In this document: positions 44,738 to 45,226 of the stretch, in pieces | How positions within the stretch are numbered: the stretch's first letter is position 1 | Layout of the letters: each line of letters opens with the position of its first letter | Assembly: GCA_963707665.1 (NCBI GenBank) | Contig: CAVPQU010000016.1 | Location: forward strand, 1 to 45,226 | DNA: 45,226 nucleotides | DNA from: DATJCV01 sp963707665 | GTDB lineage: Bacteria; Pseudomonadota; Gammaproteobacteria; Burkholderiales; Burkholderiaceae_D | Reading direction: 5' to 3' | The notes under the pieces: generated by a model | Database searches by the model: none | What the model saw: only the letters and a program-made list of their open reading frames with translations | What the model was told of the DNA's origin: nothing | Position numbers and translations under genes: made by a program

Positions 44738-45226
44738 ATGAAAATCGCTCTATTTGCAGACGGTTTAGTGGGCCTGCATATCACCCGGTTTCTCGCGGAT
44801 TGCTATCCAGAAGACGTAGCTGTAGTAGTGGCTATTAGTGAAAATGAGATCTTCGCACTTGCCAGAGATCGGGGACTGCCGAGTCACTTGTATGACGCTA
44901 CTCATGCTATTCCCTCCATTATTTCCGGCGGAGTCGATCTGGGTGTTTTGGCATGGTGGCCAAAGATAATCCGTAATCCACTACTCGAGTTTCCAACGCA
45001 CGGATTTATCAATACGCACCCCAAGTTTATTGCCTCATAATCGCGGCAAACATTACAATTTCTGGGCATTGGTGGAGCAAGCCCCGTTCGGCGTGACTTT
45101 GCATCGCGTGGATAAGGGAGTGGATACCGGCGACATCGTGGCTCAACGCCAAATCCCATATGACTGGACCGATAACGGCGGCACTCTTTACGCGAAAGCC
45201 CAGGACGCCATGATTGGTTTGTTTTG
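44738..45226 (+). CDS. Sugar N-formyltransferase (frameshifted, cut by the window edge)
   Basis: At least 160 residues of a formyl_trans_N protein. MKIALFADGLVGLHITRFL begins a Rossmann-like domain, GVDLGVLAWWPKIIRNPLL follows, and the catalytic set is present: Asn and His in GFINTHPKFLPHNRGKHYNF and Asp in GVDTGDIVAQR. One extra A near 45031 causes a frame change between NTHPKF and LPHNRGKHYNFWALVE. Relatives (WbkC/VioF type) formylate amino sugars for O-antigens using N10-formyl-tetrahydrofolate. The position 11 bases after the aminotransferase supports an N-formyl amino sugar. The C-terminus lies outside the window. Confidence 0.88.

Overview
The window comes from a GC-rich betaproteobacterium, most likely of the family Oxalobacteraceae (Herminiimonas/Janthinobacterium/Collimonas/Herbaspirillum type). 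The evidence is the gene order recA-recX-DUF2889-sucC-sucD-terC-(PP2C/FHA)-pilA-pilin glycosylase, the block ilvE/azlCD/pgk/pyk/fba/purC/purE/purK, and an EPS/O-antigen locus headed by a MarR-type EPS regulator. The assignment rests on protein resemblance and synteny remembered from this group, not on a search.

Layout. 1-340: a decayed N-terminal scrap of a P4-type integrase. 341-4935 (minus): a four-gene operon with an OmpR-type regulator, a TctE-type sensor kinase, a DUF4212 small subunit and a VC_2705-type sodium:solute symporter. 5.1-12.9 kb (plus): recA with an SOS box, recX, a DUF2889 gene, sucC and sucD separated by a small GIY-YIG element, a TerC-family protein, and a PP2C phosphatase/FHA pair. 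12.9-17.3 kb: sigma-54-driven pilA followed by two PglL/Wzy-type pilin glycosylation ligases. 17.6-25.6 kb, mostly minus: galE, moaC, a BepA-like protease (plus), a conserved hypothetical gene, a YheT-type hydrolase, an NTF2-like gene, a CHCC zinc finger gene and ilvE. 25.8-33.9 kb (plus): azlCD, pgk, pyk, fba, purC, purE, purK. 33.9-45.2 kb (plus): nucleotide-sugar genes rfbA, rfbD, EPS regulator, manC, gmd, fcl, then rfbF, rfbG, an RfbC-like epimerase, a C-methyltransferase, a DegT aminotransferase and a formyltransferase that runs off the right edge. The last seven genes are tightly packed, with overlapping or near-touching stops and starts, and look like one operon making activated deoxysugars.

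Two families of non-coding repeats lie between genes. One is a palindromic arm (TGTCGTTCCCGC...GCGGGAACCCAG) that occurs as inverted pairs at four loci. At one of these, inside the sucCD operon, the space between the arms is filled almost exactly by a GIY-YIG endonuclease reading frame. The other is a pair of ATACTCC motifs in direct orientation, 53-54 bp apart, found five times, always between genes. I do not recognise the second as a named element. These two families are the most likely novel content here.

Many genes, including housekeeping genes such as sucC and purK, are broken by single-base indels, mostly one extra base, after which homology continues unharmed in the next frame. They cluster at 13-18.4 kb and 32.6-45.1 kb and are absent from about 19 to 32.6 kb. 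I read these as uncorrected sequencing errors rather than real pseudogenes, and give the full extent of each such gene.
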